The notes below the pieces were generated by a model. That model was not told the origin of the DNA. It did not search any database and saw only the letters and a program-made list of their open reading frames with translations. 64,000 bases of DNA, taken from assembly GCF_030651745.1 (NCBI RefSeq), contig NZ_JAUSCC010000052.1, positions 1 to 64,000 of the forward strand. The letters run 5' to 3'. This DNA is from Methylophaga sp. GTDB lineage: Bacteria > Pseudomonadota > Gammaproteobacteria > Nitrosococcales > Methylophagaceae. This document shows, piece by piece, positions 27,598-36,534 of this stretch (positions within the stretch are counted from its first letter, which is position 1; every line of letters begins with the position of its first letter). Made by a program: the position numbers and the translations under genes.

Positions 27598-30500
27598 GGT
27601 TTGTCTCCCTCCATCGCATCCCATATCGGCTGATAAACTCGCAGAGCCAACTCTCGGAATTCATCATTTAACGGCGATTCAGGGAACAGTAATTGATGAT
27701 AGGGATCGGCATCTTCCCCAGCATTGAAACTACTGTTCCAGACTTTGAATGCTTTGCCGTCAGGATCATTGGCAGCTTCAAGTTCAGCTGCTGCATATGT
27801 CAGGCTGGTCAGTGGCAGCAGCGGGATTGGCTGATGCAAACCCTGCCAGTAGATAGTCAACAAATCGGCCAGTAATGATTCTGCTTCAGCAACGGGATTG
27901 AACTTTATATAGCTGTCTTCACATTGCAACTGACTTTGTAGTGCCACGCCCTGCGGTTTTAAACAGTTCAACACCAGATGTGAACACCATAAGCCAAGCA
28001 AATCTTTGGCTTTCATTTTGGCCAAGCGGTATTGCAACAGCCCGGAAACTGACAACCCTTCTATCTGACCAGTCAGGGTAAACTCAGCGCAGTCAAACTC
28101 AAAAGGCAAAGCTGGCAATGGCTGCGAACTTCTTAACGGCTGTAATTTTTCGGTAAAGCTGTCGACTTTTTCCAACTGCTGGTCAAATAGCAATTCGGCA
28201 AAATGACCTTGTGGCAATACGCCCGTTGCCTGAATCACCGGTTGGATCTGCGAGGCATCCAGCTCTGCCAGTCTTCCTTCCAGCATTTGCTGGCGAATGC
28301 TCCAGGCTTCCAGACCATTCAAGGCAAACGGCTCACGAATTTCCAGCGTGGCATCGTCATTTTCAAAGTTGATACCCAGTCGTTGCTGGGCCAGGAATCT
28401 TGCCGGATGACTGAAAAAGCTGATCAGTTGATGCAGACTGACAAAACGCCAGCTTTCATCAGCTTCGGGTAGCGCTTTGGCAAACCAGTTGGTGGTTTCA
28501 GTATTTTTATGTGGCGGCGGGCATGCCTCGGCGTTAAAGCTAAACAGGTTAGTATGCTGACCGGAAAAATAACGGGGACTAAAAGCCTGCAAGGGATGCC
28601 GGGTGAGTAACTGCTCCCAGATCTCAGTGCCTGCTGTCGTCTGAAAACGTCTATTCAACACATCAGCAAAATCACTGACCAACACAGACGGCGGGATCAG
28701 CGAATTATCATGAATACTGGCCCCGACATAACTGATATACAGGTGTCGATTGGCTGACAGAATCGCTTCCAGAAACAGATAACGATCATCATCCCGACGT
28801 GAGCGGTCACCCCGCGGGTAATCACTGGATAGCAAATCAAAGCCCGGTTTCGGTTGGCGACGCGGATAGCTGTTGTCATTCATGCCAATCAGACACACCA
28901 CATCAAATGGAATGCTACGCATTGGCACCATGTCGCAGAAGGTCAGACCGCGCCCCATAAACTGATGCTCAGCGCCGGGCAGTTCAATATGCAGATCCAG
29001 CCAGTCTTTTAATAAATCAATGGAAAGACTTTGTTCAAAGCCAACCTGCTTTGCAGCTTCAGTCAACGAATCCATGGCTTTTAACAGTGCATCCAATTGC
29101 AATTGTTCGTTTTCTTCACGAATCACAAACAATCGACGTAGCCAGTCGGTGAGTAGTTGTTGCCAGTCAGCCGCGGTTCTCGGCCGTTTCATTTCATTTC
29201 GTAACAAGCTGAGTTGATCAATAAAGGCATTAAGCTGGGCCATTAACTGCGCCCGGTCACCGGAGATACCACTGACCGGTAATTGAGCATTAAACAACTG
29301 CCACTGATCGCGTTCTGCCGGTGGCAAGGCATAGCCTAATATTAATCTGTCGAGTCCGGCGCGCCAGGTATTGGCATCCAGCGCTGGCAAACCTAATTTG
29401 TGTTTATCCTGACCATCCAGTCCCCAACGGATCTGCGTCTCACGAAGCCAGCCACGTATGGTATCCAGATCGCTATGCTCCAATCTGAATTGACGTTGAA
29501 TTGCGGTACATTCCAGCAAACGCATAATCGTCTCGGCATCAAACCGGGATTGCGGCAAACTCAGTAACTCAGTGAATGTTTCAATAATAGTTTGCTGCTG
29601 AGCATCACCACGATTGGCAATGCTGAAAGGGATGAATCGTTCAACCGGCTGGCTACTGAAAACAGCTTCTATCGCCGGAGCATACACTTCAATATCCGGC
29701 GTCATTACCACCACATCGGTGGGTGATAAATCAGGATGTTTTTCAAACAGATTCAGTAATTGATCATGTAACACTTCGGCTTCACGCATTGCGCTGTGAC
29801 AACTGTGAATTTGCACAGAATCATCATCAGCTGAAACAGTGATGGTTTCGTTGCCCTTATCGAGCTGATAAATATCCTGCTTGAGCTGGCTCAATATATC
29901 GTGTGCCTGAGGTTGCAGGTAGAGCATTTCTGCATCATGGGGTATGGCTTGCAGCTGCTCAAAAAAGGTCTGGCCTAGCTTGCCCAGACTGGCCAGCAGC
30001 GGATGGCCGTTATCGTTGAATTCTTCTTCATCATCAAATAACAGGCGTTGTTTGGCCTGAGATTTCTGATTCAGCAGATCGCCCCAATAGCCCTCACTGG
30101 GGGAGAGAAAGTAGATTGAGACATCAGTAAATTCAGCAATTTGAGCCAGCAAATCCAGATAGATGGGTGGCATGGCTGTCAGACCAAAAATAGCGATTCG
30201 CGGCGGCAGGATTGACATTGGAAACTGTTTGTTTTTCAGCGCTTGTTGCATCTTTTGCAGTAAACGCGCCCGATGCATCGGCTCTGGGTCAGCTTGAGTC
30301 AACTTACGCCATAAAGCGCCTTGCCAATTATTCGTTTTACCGGCTTCCCACTGGGCGATCCAATCCGGACGATACATTAAATATTGATCAAAGCTGTCAG
30401 CAATACGTTGTGCCAAATCGAGCATTTTTCGTTGATCGGCAGATTTACCAAGATAGCGACTTATCGCCTCAAATTCTGGCAAAATGCTGATCGTTGGCAA

Positions 30501-30791
30501 CAATTCAAAGATTTTCAGGCTCATCGCATCGGTGGAATACGGTGACTCGCGAGGGATTTCTGGCCAGACCTGACGGAATAACTTCCATAACCATGCCGAT
30601 GGAAACGGAAATTCGATATGCGCGGCAATGGATTGATTGGAAGCCAGATACAGATTCAGCCAGCGTGCCAGTTCATTACTCTGCACCATCACCGTTTCAG
30701 CCTGTAACGGCGGTAATGGGTTCAGCTGTTGGGCTTCAGCCAAATGTGCAGCCAGTTGCGACATCGAATTGCTGTAGATCACATTCAGCAT
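27594..30791 (-). CDS. recC: Exodeoxyribonuclease V subunit RecC
   Basis: 1065 residues from ATG 30791, preceded by AAGGA at 10 bases; the upstream start at 30812 is less well placed. RecC has the superfamily 1 fold with degenerate motifs and recognises the Chi sequence. Typical segments are the N-terminal NELARWLNLYLA, the IAFGLTAMPP-type strand near 210, GRGLTFCDMVPMRSIPF and CLIGMNDNSYPR around 620-650, and DDDRYLFLEAIL. First gene of recC-recB-recD; thyA/ptr genes, often adjacent in enterics, are absent. Chi specificity cannot be read from the sequence alone. Confidence 0.94.
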   Translation of the reverse strand: MLNVIYSNSMSQLAAHLAEAQQLNPLPPLQAETVMVQSNELARWLNLYLASNQSIAAHIEFPFPSAWLWKLFRQVWPEIPRESPYSTDAMSLKIFELLPTISILPEFEAISRYLGKSADQRKMLDLAQRIADSFDQYLMYRPDWIAQWEAGKTNNWQGALWRKLTQADPEPMHRARLLQKMQQALKNKQFPMSILPPRIAIFGLTAMPPIYLDLLAQIAEFTDVSIYFLSPSEGYWGDLLNQKSQAKQRLLFDDEEEFNDNGHPLLASLGKLGQTFFEQLQAIPHDAEMLYLQPQAHDILSQLKQDIYQLDKGNETITVSADDDSVQIHSCHSAMREAEVLHDQLLNLFEKHPDLSPTDVVVMTPDIEVYAPAIEAVFSSQPVERFIPFSIANRGDAQQQTIIETFTELLSLPQSRFDAETIMRLLECTAIQRQFRLEHSDLDTIRGWLRETQIRWGLDGQDKHKLGLPALDANTWRAGLDRLILGYALPPAERDQWQLFNAQLPVSGISGDRAQLMAQLNAFIDQLSLLRNEMKRPRTAADWQQLLTDWLRRLFVIREENEQLQLDALLKAMDSLTEAAKQVGFEQSLSIDLLKDWLDLHIELPGAEHQFMGRGLTFCDMVPMRSIPFDVVCLIGMNDNSYPRRQPKPGFDLLSSDYPRGDRSRRDDDRYLFLEAILSANRHLYISYVGASIHDNSLIPPSVLVSDFADVLNRRFQTTAGTEIWEQLLTRHPLQAFSPRYFSGQHTNLFSFNAEACPPPHKNTETTNWFAKALPEADESWRFVSLHQLISFFSHPARFLAQQRLGINFENDDATLEIREPFALNGLEAWSIRQQMLEGRLAELDASQIQPVIQATGVLPQGHFAELLFDQQLEKVDSFTEKLQPLRSSQPLPALPFEFDCAEFTLTGQIEGLSVSGLLQYRLAKMKAKDLLGLWCSHLVLNCLKPQGVALQSQLQCEDSYIKFNPVAEAESLLADLLTIYWQGLHQPIPLLPLTSLTYAAAELEAANDPDGKAFKVWNSSFNAGEDADPYHQLLFPESPLNDEFRELALRVYQPIWDAMEGDKP

Positions 30792-30889
30792 GTTACGTTT
30801 TCCTTGACCCAAAGCTTAAAGGTGAATTTTGTATAACTCCGACTCACTACAAAACTTACAGAGCGGTACATACAAAACAGTATGCTTGG

Positions 30890-31492
30890 TCAATCATTAT
30901 GTAACCAGCCCTTTGCCACCGCCTGGTCAATATTGTGCATTACCCATTGATGAATTTCCGGGAAAGTCTCGGCGATAAATGCATGTGCCCCGCTGACCTG
31001 TGACCTTGTTACATTATTTTCCTTCCAGGGTTTGCCATCGTTGTTGATATTCAGCAAAAACGGTAGCAAACGATCTACCGTCTTGAGCAAGGCGGCTTCT
31101 TTACTGTTACCCAATTCCTGCTCTTCCCATAACTCAGTGAGATCGTTAATGGTGTTTCCTGGATGATCGTCTAATCTTTGCAGACAAGCGCGTTCGGCAT
31201 GATGTGCGGCACTGCGATCTTTGGCATAAAGGAAGGTATCCCCAGCATCTATCTCTCCCAAATCATGTACCAACGCGAGTTTTAGCAAGGTCTCCATATT
31301 CAGTTCTAGCTTGAAATAATTCGCCAGCGCCCAACTCGCCATTGCCAGATGCCAGGAGTGTTCCGCTGAGTTTTCATAGCGTATACCGCCAGTAATATAA
31401 CTACGACGATTGATATGCTTTAACGCATCCAATTCCAGAAAAAAGTCTGTGATATCGTTGATCGTTGTTTCTGTTTTATTCTCAGGCAACAT
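30890..31492 (-). CDS. HD-domain phosphohydrolase (YfbR/HDDC2-like)
   Basis: 200 residues. The HD signature is complete: H in SAEHSWHLA (~42-50), HD in LVHDLGEI (~93-100) and a later D in KTVDRL (~140). These ligands bind one divalent metal. Spacing and length resemble YfbR/HDDC2 proteins, 5'-deoxynucleotidases that dephosphorylate dNMPs. The substrate is inferred from family only. Its start is the ATG at 31492, 11 bp after the beta-lactamase stop, so the two may be co-transcribed. Nothing odd in length or composition. Confidence 0.8.
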   Translation of the reverse strand: MLPENKTETTINDITDFFLELDALKHINRRSYITGGIRYENSAEHSWHLAMASWALANYFKLELNMETLLKLALVHDLGEIDAGDTFLYAKDRSAAHHAERACLQRLDDHPGNTINDLTELWEEQELGNSKEAALLKTVDRLLPFLLNINNDGKPWKENNVTRSQVSGAHAFIAETFPEIHQWVMHNIDQAVAKGWLHND

Positions 31493-31503
31493 TAGTTATC
31501 TGC

Positions 31504-32304
31504 TTAATTAGGTTTGGGTAATGCTTCTATAGATTGCAATACCTTGCGAGTGATTGCTTCGCGTTTGTGCAAGTCCTCAAGCCGGTTTGGCGTATCAATA
31601 TTCAATGCAAAAAACACTGGTCCGGTTGGCCATTCGACCCAACCTACCCACCAGCCGATTTGTCCTTCCCAACCACTTTTGGCCCGTAGTATCCACTCTC
31701 GTCCGGCCTCAACAATCATAATATCTTTAACCAAACGCTGGTCGGCCTCTTCAAACGGCAATTGGTTTAAATAGAGTTTTTTCAGAAAGGCGATCTGTTC
31801 CTGAGCGGTAATTCGCAGATTGCCATCAATCCAATAGGTGCTGGTATCGCCGGTTGGATCGGCATTGCCATAATTGATTTTGGTCAGATATTCGCGGGCT
31901 TTCTCTTGCCCAATCTGTTTGCCAAATATTTCATACACCCAGACCGCAGAGGTTCGCATCGACGAACGCAAATCCTGATCATGATTATGGTCTGCAAAGG
32001 TGCGTTGCACGCCATCCCAAGGGAACACCTGAAATTCATCTTTCACTAGACCAGCATCAAGAGCAAACAAAGCATGCGGGATTTTAAATGTCGAAGCAGG
32101 TGGTAAACGCTGCTGAGAGCGTAATTCGTTAAACACCATCAGACTAGATTCCTGCTGGCGTTCATCCAAGACAACTATCGTGCCCTGGGCATCATATTCA
32201 TCAAAAATCATCTGCCAGTCTGGCTGCTGCGTATCCACTTGAGCAAAGACATTTGCTCCAGCGAATAAACAGGAAAAAATGAAAACCAAGGCAGAAAAAT
32301 TCAT
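31504..32304 (-). CDS. Class D (OXA-type) beta-lactamase
   Basis: 266 residues with signal peptide (to VFAQ). All class D motifs are present: STFK at 71-74 (Ser nucleophile; the Lys is the carboxylated base), SAV at 119-121, YGN at 145-147, W158 next to the carboxylated Lys pocket, and KSG at 209-211 in place of the more common KTG. A periplasmic serine beta-lactamase is expected; its spectrum cannot be predicted. No IS, integron site or transposon is beside it and base use matches the neighbours, so it looks like a resident chromosomal gene rather than an acquired one. It lies just upstream of the HD hydrolase gene. Confidence 0.9.
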   Translation of the reverse strand: MNFSALVFIFSCLFAGANVFAQVDTQQPDWQMIFDEYDAQGTIVVLDERQQESSLMVFNELRSQQRLPPASTFKIPHALFALDAGLVKDEFQVFPWDGVQRTFADHNHDQDLRSSMRTSAVWVYEIFGKQIGQEKAREYLTKINYGNADPTGDTSTYWIDGNLRITAQEQIAFLKKLYLNQLPFEEADQRLVKDIMIVEAGREWILRAKSGWEGQIGWWVGWVEWPTGPVFFALNIDTPNRLEDLHKREAITRKVLQSIEALPKPN

Positions 32305-32330
32305 CTAAATACTCTCTTTGTATAAACATA

Positions 32331-32354
32331 AAAAAGGCGCCTAAGCGCCTTTTT
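32331..32354 (-). terminator. Terminator of the SmpA-like exported protein gene
   Basis: Perfect 10-bp stem AAAAAGGCGC/GCGCCTTTTT with a 4-nt loop, followed by T-rich sequence, about 70 bp after the stop at 32426. Palindromic, so it may act in both directions. Confidence 0.8.
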
Positions 32355-32425
32355 GTTGAAAACATACTGTTGATTAAAACATATTTATTCGGATTATATA
32401 AAAGCAATCCTTACAAAAAAACAAG

Positions 32426-33208
32426 CTATAAGGTCGGTTTACTGCTGGCACCCAGTCTCGCTTCCGTTGCCTGCGTTTGCAGCTGTTCCACCCAATCCAT
32501 GGATTTAAGGTTGGCTTTCACCCAGGTCGGGGCATCAATCATCGTTGCGGTGACATTATTCGCCGGTGCATCAGGCTGTAACGCCCCCATTGAATAGACC
32601 AGATAGCCAGCACAATCATCCACACTGGTCAGTTTGGTGTTTTGAAAACGATCCAGAAAATAACGTTTACCACTTGATAAAAAAATGCCCTTCATAATCT
32701 GGTCAATGTCCGGCAACATCACCAGATTGGTAGAGGAGTAACAACTCTGTTTATCTTCTGGAAACCACCAGACCAGACGACTACCGTTAATCTGCGGTTC
32801 ACCATATTTATCGTTAAGGGCCGCCATATACTGGCCTACGGTTGTGGGGTTGTTACGCGTCGTAATTACTCGGGTAATGGCCACAACTCGTGATGCCTCG
32901 GGTAGCGGAGAAAAATACACAACAAAGCTATCCTGATCTCTGCCTTTTTCACCCATCACTTCTTTTCCAGCGGTCAGTTTGTGCAGAAAAGACTCTGTTT
33001 TATGGACTTCTGATCCATCTGTGTATTGAAAAAATTGATGTTGCTGCTGAATACTTTCCGGTTTCGCGCCATAATCAAGCAACGTCTTTTCTACTTCTTC
33101 AAAGGTCATGCCTATTTTCAGACCGACGATATCGAAATCATTAGCAACTACTGTCGTCATAAAACTAAAACAAAAAAAGCCGAACATTACTCTTTTGATC
33201 GGTTTCAT
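32426..33208 (-). CDS. Exported protein of unknown function with SmpA-like motif
   Basis: 260 residues with an N-terminal signal peptide (RVMFGFFCFSFMTTVVA). Just after it comes DIVGLKIGMTFEEVEKTLLDYG, the G-M-T/S-x-x-E-V pattern used by small SmpA/OmlA-like periplasmic folds; a second, weaker copy starts near TTVGQYMAALNDKYGEP. The two Cys of the second half (SCYSS, DDCAGY) could form a disulfide. Excellent ribosome site (GGAGGGGGAG) before ATG 33208. No partner genes; it is flanked by terminators. Function not known. Confidence 0.6.
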   Translation of the reverse strand: MKPIKRVMFGFFCFSFMTTVVANDFDIVGLKIGMTFEEVEKTLLDYGAKPESIQQQHQFFQYTDGSEVHKTESFLHKLTAGKEVMGEKGRDQDSFVVYFSPLPEASRVVAITRVITTRNNPTTVGQYMAALNDKYGEPQINGSRLVWWFPEDKQSCYSSTNLVMLPDIDQIMKGIFLSSGKRYFLDRFQNTKLTSVDDCAGYLVYSMGALQPDAPANNVTATMIDAPTWVKANLKSMDWVEQLQTQATEARLGASSKPTL

Positions 33209-33407
33209 TACTCCCCCTCCATGCAGTTCTCAGTGAATGAACAAGTTTACTTTTAAGGCATTTATCCATAAAAGACAAGCACTTAAACCGTATTAAAAGT
33301 TGCTGTTGCTTGAAGTTAAAGTAAGAAAAGTTTGAAACAAAGATAATGGCTGATGTTATGGGGTTATTCAGTGTGTCAACTGCACTCAGCCAAACCTGGG
33401 GTTCTGC

Positions 33408-34202
33408 ATGCAACGGATTTTACATATTTCAGATTTACATTTTGGGCGATTGATCCCCGAAGTAATGACAGCGCTTAAACATAAAATAGCGGAATTGAAT
33501 CCACAGCTAGTGATCATCAGCGGTGATTTGACTCAACGCGCGAAAACCAGTGAGTTCAATGATGCCGCCAAGTTTCTAGATGAACTTACCTCACCCTATT
33601 TAATTGTTCCAGGCAACCATGACCTGACCACTTTCCGTTTTGTCGAGCGTTTACTTTATCCATGGAAAAAATGGCGGCACTTTATTGCTGAAGATCTCGA
33701 ACCGACTATCGAAACTGATACGCACAAAATCATCGGTATCAACACTGCCAGAAGAATTGGTTATTCATTTGATTGGTCGCGTGGTCGTATCAATGCCTTG
33801 CAAATAAATCGGATTCAAAACTTCTTTGAGTCCGCCTCTCCACAGCAACTCAAGATACTGGTGGCACATCACCCTTTCTGGTTGCCAACCGGCCATGAAC
33901 ATCGCGGTTTGATTGGTGGCAGTGATAAGGCCTTCCAGCAATTCCAGCAAACCGGCCCGGATATTATTCTCAGTGGTCACGTGCATCTGGATTATTGTCA
34001 TGCTCATCAAGGCATTATCGTTTCACATGCTGGCACCACCACTTCTGACCGCTTACTGACCGGCTTTCCAAACAGTTTCAATATGTTGGAGGGTGGGCCA
34101 GAAAACTTGCTGATTTCCCGATATCACTGGTCAAACGGTGATTTTGCCTATCTCACTAAACAATCCTTTATCAAACAAACAGACGGCTGGTATGAACAAT
34201 AA
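33408..34202 (+). CDS. Calcineurin-like metallophosphoesterase
   Basis: 264 residues, cytoplasmic. The metal-binding motifs are all present: D-L-H (residues 8-10 of HISDLHFG), GDLT (~41-44), GNHD (~70-73), HHPFW (~153) and SGHVHLD (~190-196). The order and size match the CpdA/Icc-like class III phosphodiesterases, which use two metals. Whether cAMP, phospholipid or another phosphodiester is the substrate is open. It overlaps the lipid-kinase-like gene by 11 bp, so a lipid-linked substrate would be a reasonable guess. Start ATG 33408. Confidence 0.85.
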   Translation: MQRILHISDLHFGRLIPEVMTALKHKIAELNPQLVIISGDLTQRAKTSEFNDAAKFLDELTSPYLIVPGNHDLTTFRFVERLLYPWKKWRHFIAEDLEPTIETDTHKIIGINTARRIGYSFDWSRGRINALQINRIQNFFESASPQQLKILVAHHPFWLPTGHEHRGLIGGSDKAFQQFQQTGPDIILSGHVHLDYCHAHQGIIVSHAGTTTSDRLLTGFPNSFNMLEGGPENLLISRYHWSNGDFAYLTKQSFIKQTDGWYEQ

Positions 34203-35091
34203 TATTTCGCATATTTCCTTGCCGGTGTTTATTAACAAGCATGGAGGCAGTGCCGATAGTGTTATCGAAGCCCTGCAATCAGCTTCAAACATCACGGTTC
34301 ATGCACTGGCTCCTGATGATTTGTATGGCGCTATTGAAAAAGCAGTAGATAAAGGCTTGCCACGGATTGTGGTATCAGGCGGTGATGGCACATTAGCAAT
34401 GGCGGCCGGATTGTTGGCGGACAGCAATACTGAAATGGCAATCATCCCCGGTGGCACACTCAACCACTTTGCCAAGCGGTTGAATATTCCGCTCGATATT
34501 AAAGAAGCACTACAGCTGGCTCTGACAGGCCAGGCAAAACCCACGCATTTCGGCATGGTCAATGAACAGTTGTTTTTAAATACCAGTTCGGTCGGTGCCT
34601 ATGTCAGCTTTGTGCAAAACCGGGAAAAACTCGAACGTAATCTGCCCTATATGCTTGCCAGTTTTATGGCTGCCATACGTCGATTGATTAATTTCCGACG
34701 GGTTAATGTGCATATCAATGGTAGCCAAATCCTGACACCACTGGTGTTTATCGGAGTAGGTGAAAGACAGTTAAAACTACCCGATCTGGGACAAAACATG
34801 ATCGATGGTAAAAAAGGTCTGCATCTGATTGTGCTGCGTTGTGCTGACCGTTATACCGCGCTGAATGTCGCCATTCAGGCCATGTTTCGCGGCGTGAATC
34901 CACTGGCGAGCGAACAGCAACTGGACAATCACATTCTCGATTTAGTGGAAGTTAAAGTGCGTTCCCGTAAAAAGTGGTTAACTGTCGCTCTCGATGGTGA
35001 GCTGGTGAAATTGAAATCACCGCTGCGATATCAGTTTTATCATCACGGTCTGAATGTAGTGTCGCCCACGGAAAAGGATAGCGAATCATGA
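34192..35091 (+). CDS. Diacylglycerol kinase-family lipid kinase
   Basis: 299 residues from ATG 34192, inside the end of the phosphoesterase gene; the longer frame from 34138 lacks support. DAGK catalytic domain: VVSGGDGTLAMAAG (~60-73) is the nucleotide-binding glycine loop and IIPGGTLNHFAKRL (~84-97) the second conserved block. A C-terminal beta-sandwich domain follows (LHLIVLRC, WLTVALDGEL). YegS/DgkB-type enzymes phosphorylate diacylglycerol or related lipids at the membrane face. It overlaps the DUF4112 gene by 4 bp (ATGA), making a three-gene operon with the phosphoesterase. Confidence 0.85.
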   Translation: MNNNISHISLPVFINKHGGSADSVIEALQSASNITVHALAPDDLYGAIEKAVDKGLPRIVVSGGDGTLAMAAGLLADSNTEMAIIPGGTLNHFAKRLNIPLDIKEALQLALTGQAKPTHFGMVNEQLFLNTSSVGAYVSFVQNREKLERNLPYMLASFMAAIRRLINFRRVNVHINGSQILTPLVFIGVGERQLKLPDLGQNMIDGKKGLHLIVLRCADRYTALNVAIQAMFRGVNPLASEQQLDNHILDLVEVKVRSRKKWLTVALDGELVKLKSPLRYQFYHHGLNVVSPTEKDSES

Positions 35092-35543
35092 AAACCAAGA
35101 GTCGTTTTATTGAACGGTTAAGCTGGTTTCTGGATGAAAGCATTACGCTGCCTAATGGTTACAAGATAGGTTTCGATGGTTTTATTGGCCTGATTCCCGG
35201 TGTAGGTGATCTTATCGGTGGCCTGTTATCCAGTGTGATTATTTACAAAGCCCACCAACTGGGCATGCCTCGAATGATTCTGGGCCGCATGATCATTAAT
35301 ATGATGATTGATACGGTGGTCGGCTCTATCCCAGTTTTAGGTGATGTATTTGATTTTGTCTGGAAGGCCAACAAACGCAATACCGCCCTGTTGAACGACT
35401 ATCAGCAATCACCCAAACAGACATATCGCAAATCATTGATTCAAAACATCTTGTTTATTGGTTTATTGCTGGGCATTCTTGTATCAATGATCGTGTTAAT
35501 CAGTTGGATCATCGGGCTGTTGATATCAGCAGTCAGTAATTAA
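35088..35543 (+). CDS. DUF4112 membrane protein
   Basis: 151 residues, close to the family's usual length. It has the family core (LDESITLPNGYKIGFDGFIGLIPGVGDLIGG then SSVIIYKAHQLGMP, and IPVLGDVFDFVWKANKRN). Hydrophobic segments lie at ~28-50, 60-80 and 120-148, the last a clear membrane helix. The two PGVGD/PVLGD loops are the hallmark. Function unknown. Its 4-bp overlap with the lipid-kinase gene suggests a role in the same membrane-lipid process, an inference from context. Confidence 0.85.
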   Translation: MKTKSRFIERLSWFLDESITLPNGYKIGFDGFIGLIPGVGDLIGGLLSSVIIYKAHQLGMPRMILGRMIINMMIDTVVGSIPVLGDVFDFVWKANKRNTALLNDYQQSPKQTYRKSLIQNILFIGLLLGILVSMIVLISWIIGLLISAVSN

Positions 35544-35647
35544 GCCCCGCTCGAAATTTGCTAAAAAAGTAACTGTTTTGCCGCAGCCTGATTTCATTTA
35601 ATAACAACGATAAAGCGGCTGATATTCAACCAGAGAGAGAAAATATC

Positions 35648-36421
35648 ATGACAAAATCCATTTACCATTTGCTCAAGCCTTTACTGTTTATAGTGTTAGG
35701 CATGCTGTCACTGACCGCCATCGCCAGTGAAAAAGTACTCATCGTCGTCACCAGCCATGGTTATATTGGCGAGAACGAAGCGTCCAGTAAAAAAGATACT
35801 GGTTACTTTCTGTCTGAAGTGACTCATCCCTATTACGAATTAAAAGCCGCCGGTTTTGAGATTGATATTGCCAGCCCGAAAGGCGGTTTGCCGCCAATGG
35901 ATCCCGGCAGCTACAAATTATCGGATGATGACAACAAACGTTTTATGGAAACCCCGGAAGACTGGCAAAAAATGGAAAGCTCTTTACGTCTGGATGAGAT
36001 TAAGTCTGAAGACTATGCTGCAATCGTGTTTGCCGGCGGCCATGGCACCATGTGGGACTTTCCGGACAATGCCGATATTCAACGTCTGACCAAAGAAATC
36101 TACGAAAATAATGGCGTCGTAGCTGCGGTTTGTCACGGCCCGGCAGCGTTGGTTAATGTCACCTTATCCAATGGTGATTATCTGGTCGCAAACCGCGAAG
36201 TCAGCACCTTTACCAATATCGAAGAGCGTATTGTCAGACTCTACAGTGATATGCCATTTTTGCTGGAAACCCGTTTGGAACAACGCGGTGCCAATATCAG
36301 CAAAGCCTGGATCCCCTTTCGCAATAAAGTCAGTGTTGATGAGCGTTTAGTTACTGGTCAAAACCCGAACTCAGCCCGCACAATGGGCAGTGAAGTCGTG
36401 CACTTACTGCAACAACGCTAA
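35648..36421 (+). CDS. DJ-1/PfpI family protein with signal peptide
   Basis: 257 residues. A hydrophobic N-terminus (LLFIVLGMLSLTAIA) should export or anchor it, unusual because most relatives (Hsp31-like, GATase1-like) are cytosolic. The nucleophile elbow AVCHGPAAL (Cys ~158, His after it) is intact, and an Asp/Glu is expected in the FAGGHGTMWDFP region. The sequence ASPKGGLPPMDPGS and the overall length resemble Hsp31-type glyoxalase III or deglycase proteins. Reactive-carbonyl protection in the periplasm is a guess. A strong terminator follows at 36443. Confidence 0.8.
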   Translation: MTKSIYHLLKPLLFIVLGMLSLTAIASEKVLIVVTSHGYIGENEASSKKDTGYFLSEVTHPYYELKAAGFEIDIASPKGGLPPMDPGSYKLSDDDNKRFMETPEDWQKMESSLRLDEIKSEDYAAIVFAGGHGTMWDFPDNADIQRLTKEIYENNGVVAAVCHGPAALVNVTLSNGDYLVANREVSTFTNIEERIVRLYSDMPFLLETRLEQRGANISKAWIPFRNKVSVDERLVTGQNPNSARTMGSEVVHLLQQR

Positions 36422-36442
36422 GTTTTCAAACAGCTTCAACTT

Positions 36443-36467
36443 AAAATGCCCGCCTCGCGGGCATTTT
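36443..36467 (+). terminator. Terminator after the DJ-1-like gene
   Basis: Perfect 11-bp stem AAAATGCCCGC/GCGGGCATTTT with a 3-nt loop, 21 bp after the stop. Confidence 0.9.
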
Positions 36468-36534
36468 GCTATTGGCACTGAACTCTCAAGTCCGCAGATG
36501 GACATACAGGTGAATACTTTTGGAGAAAACGACT

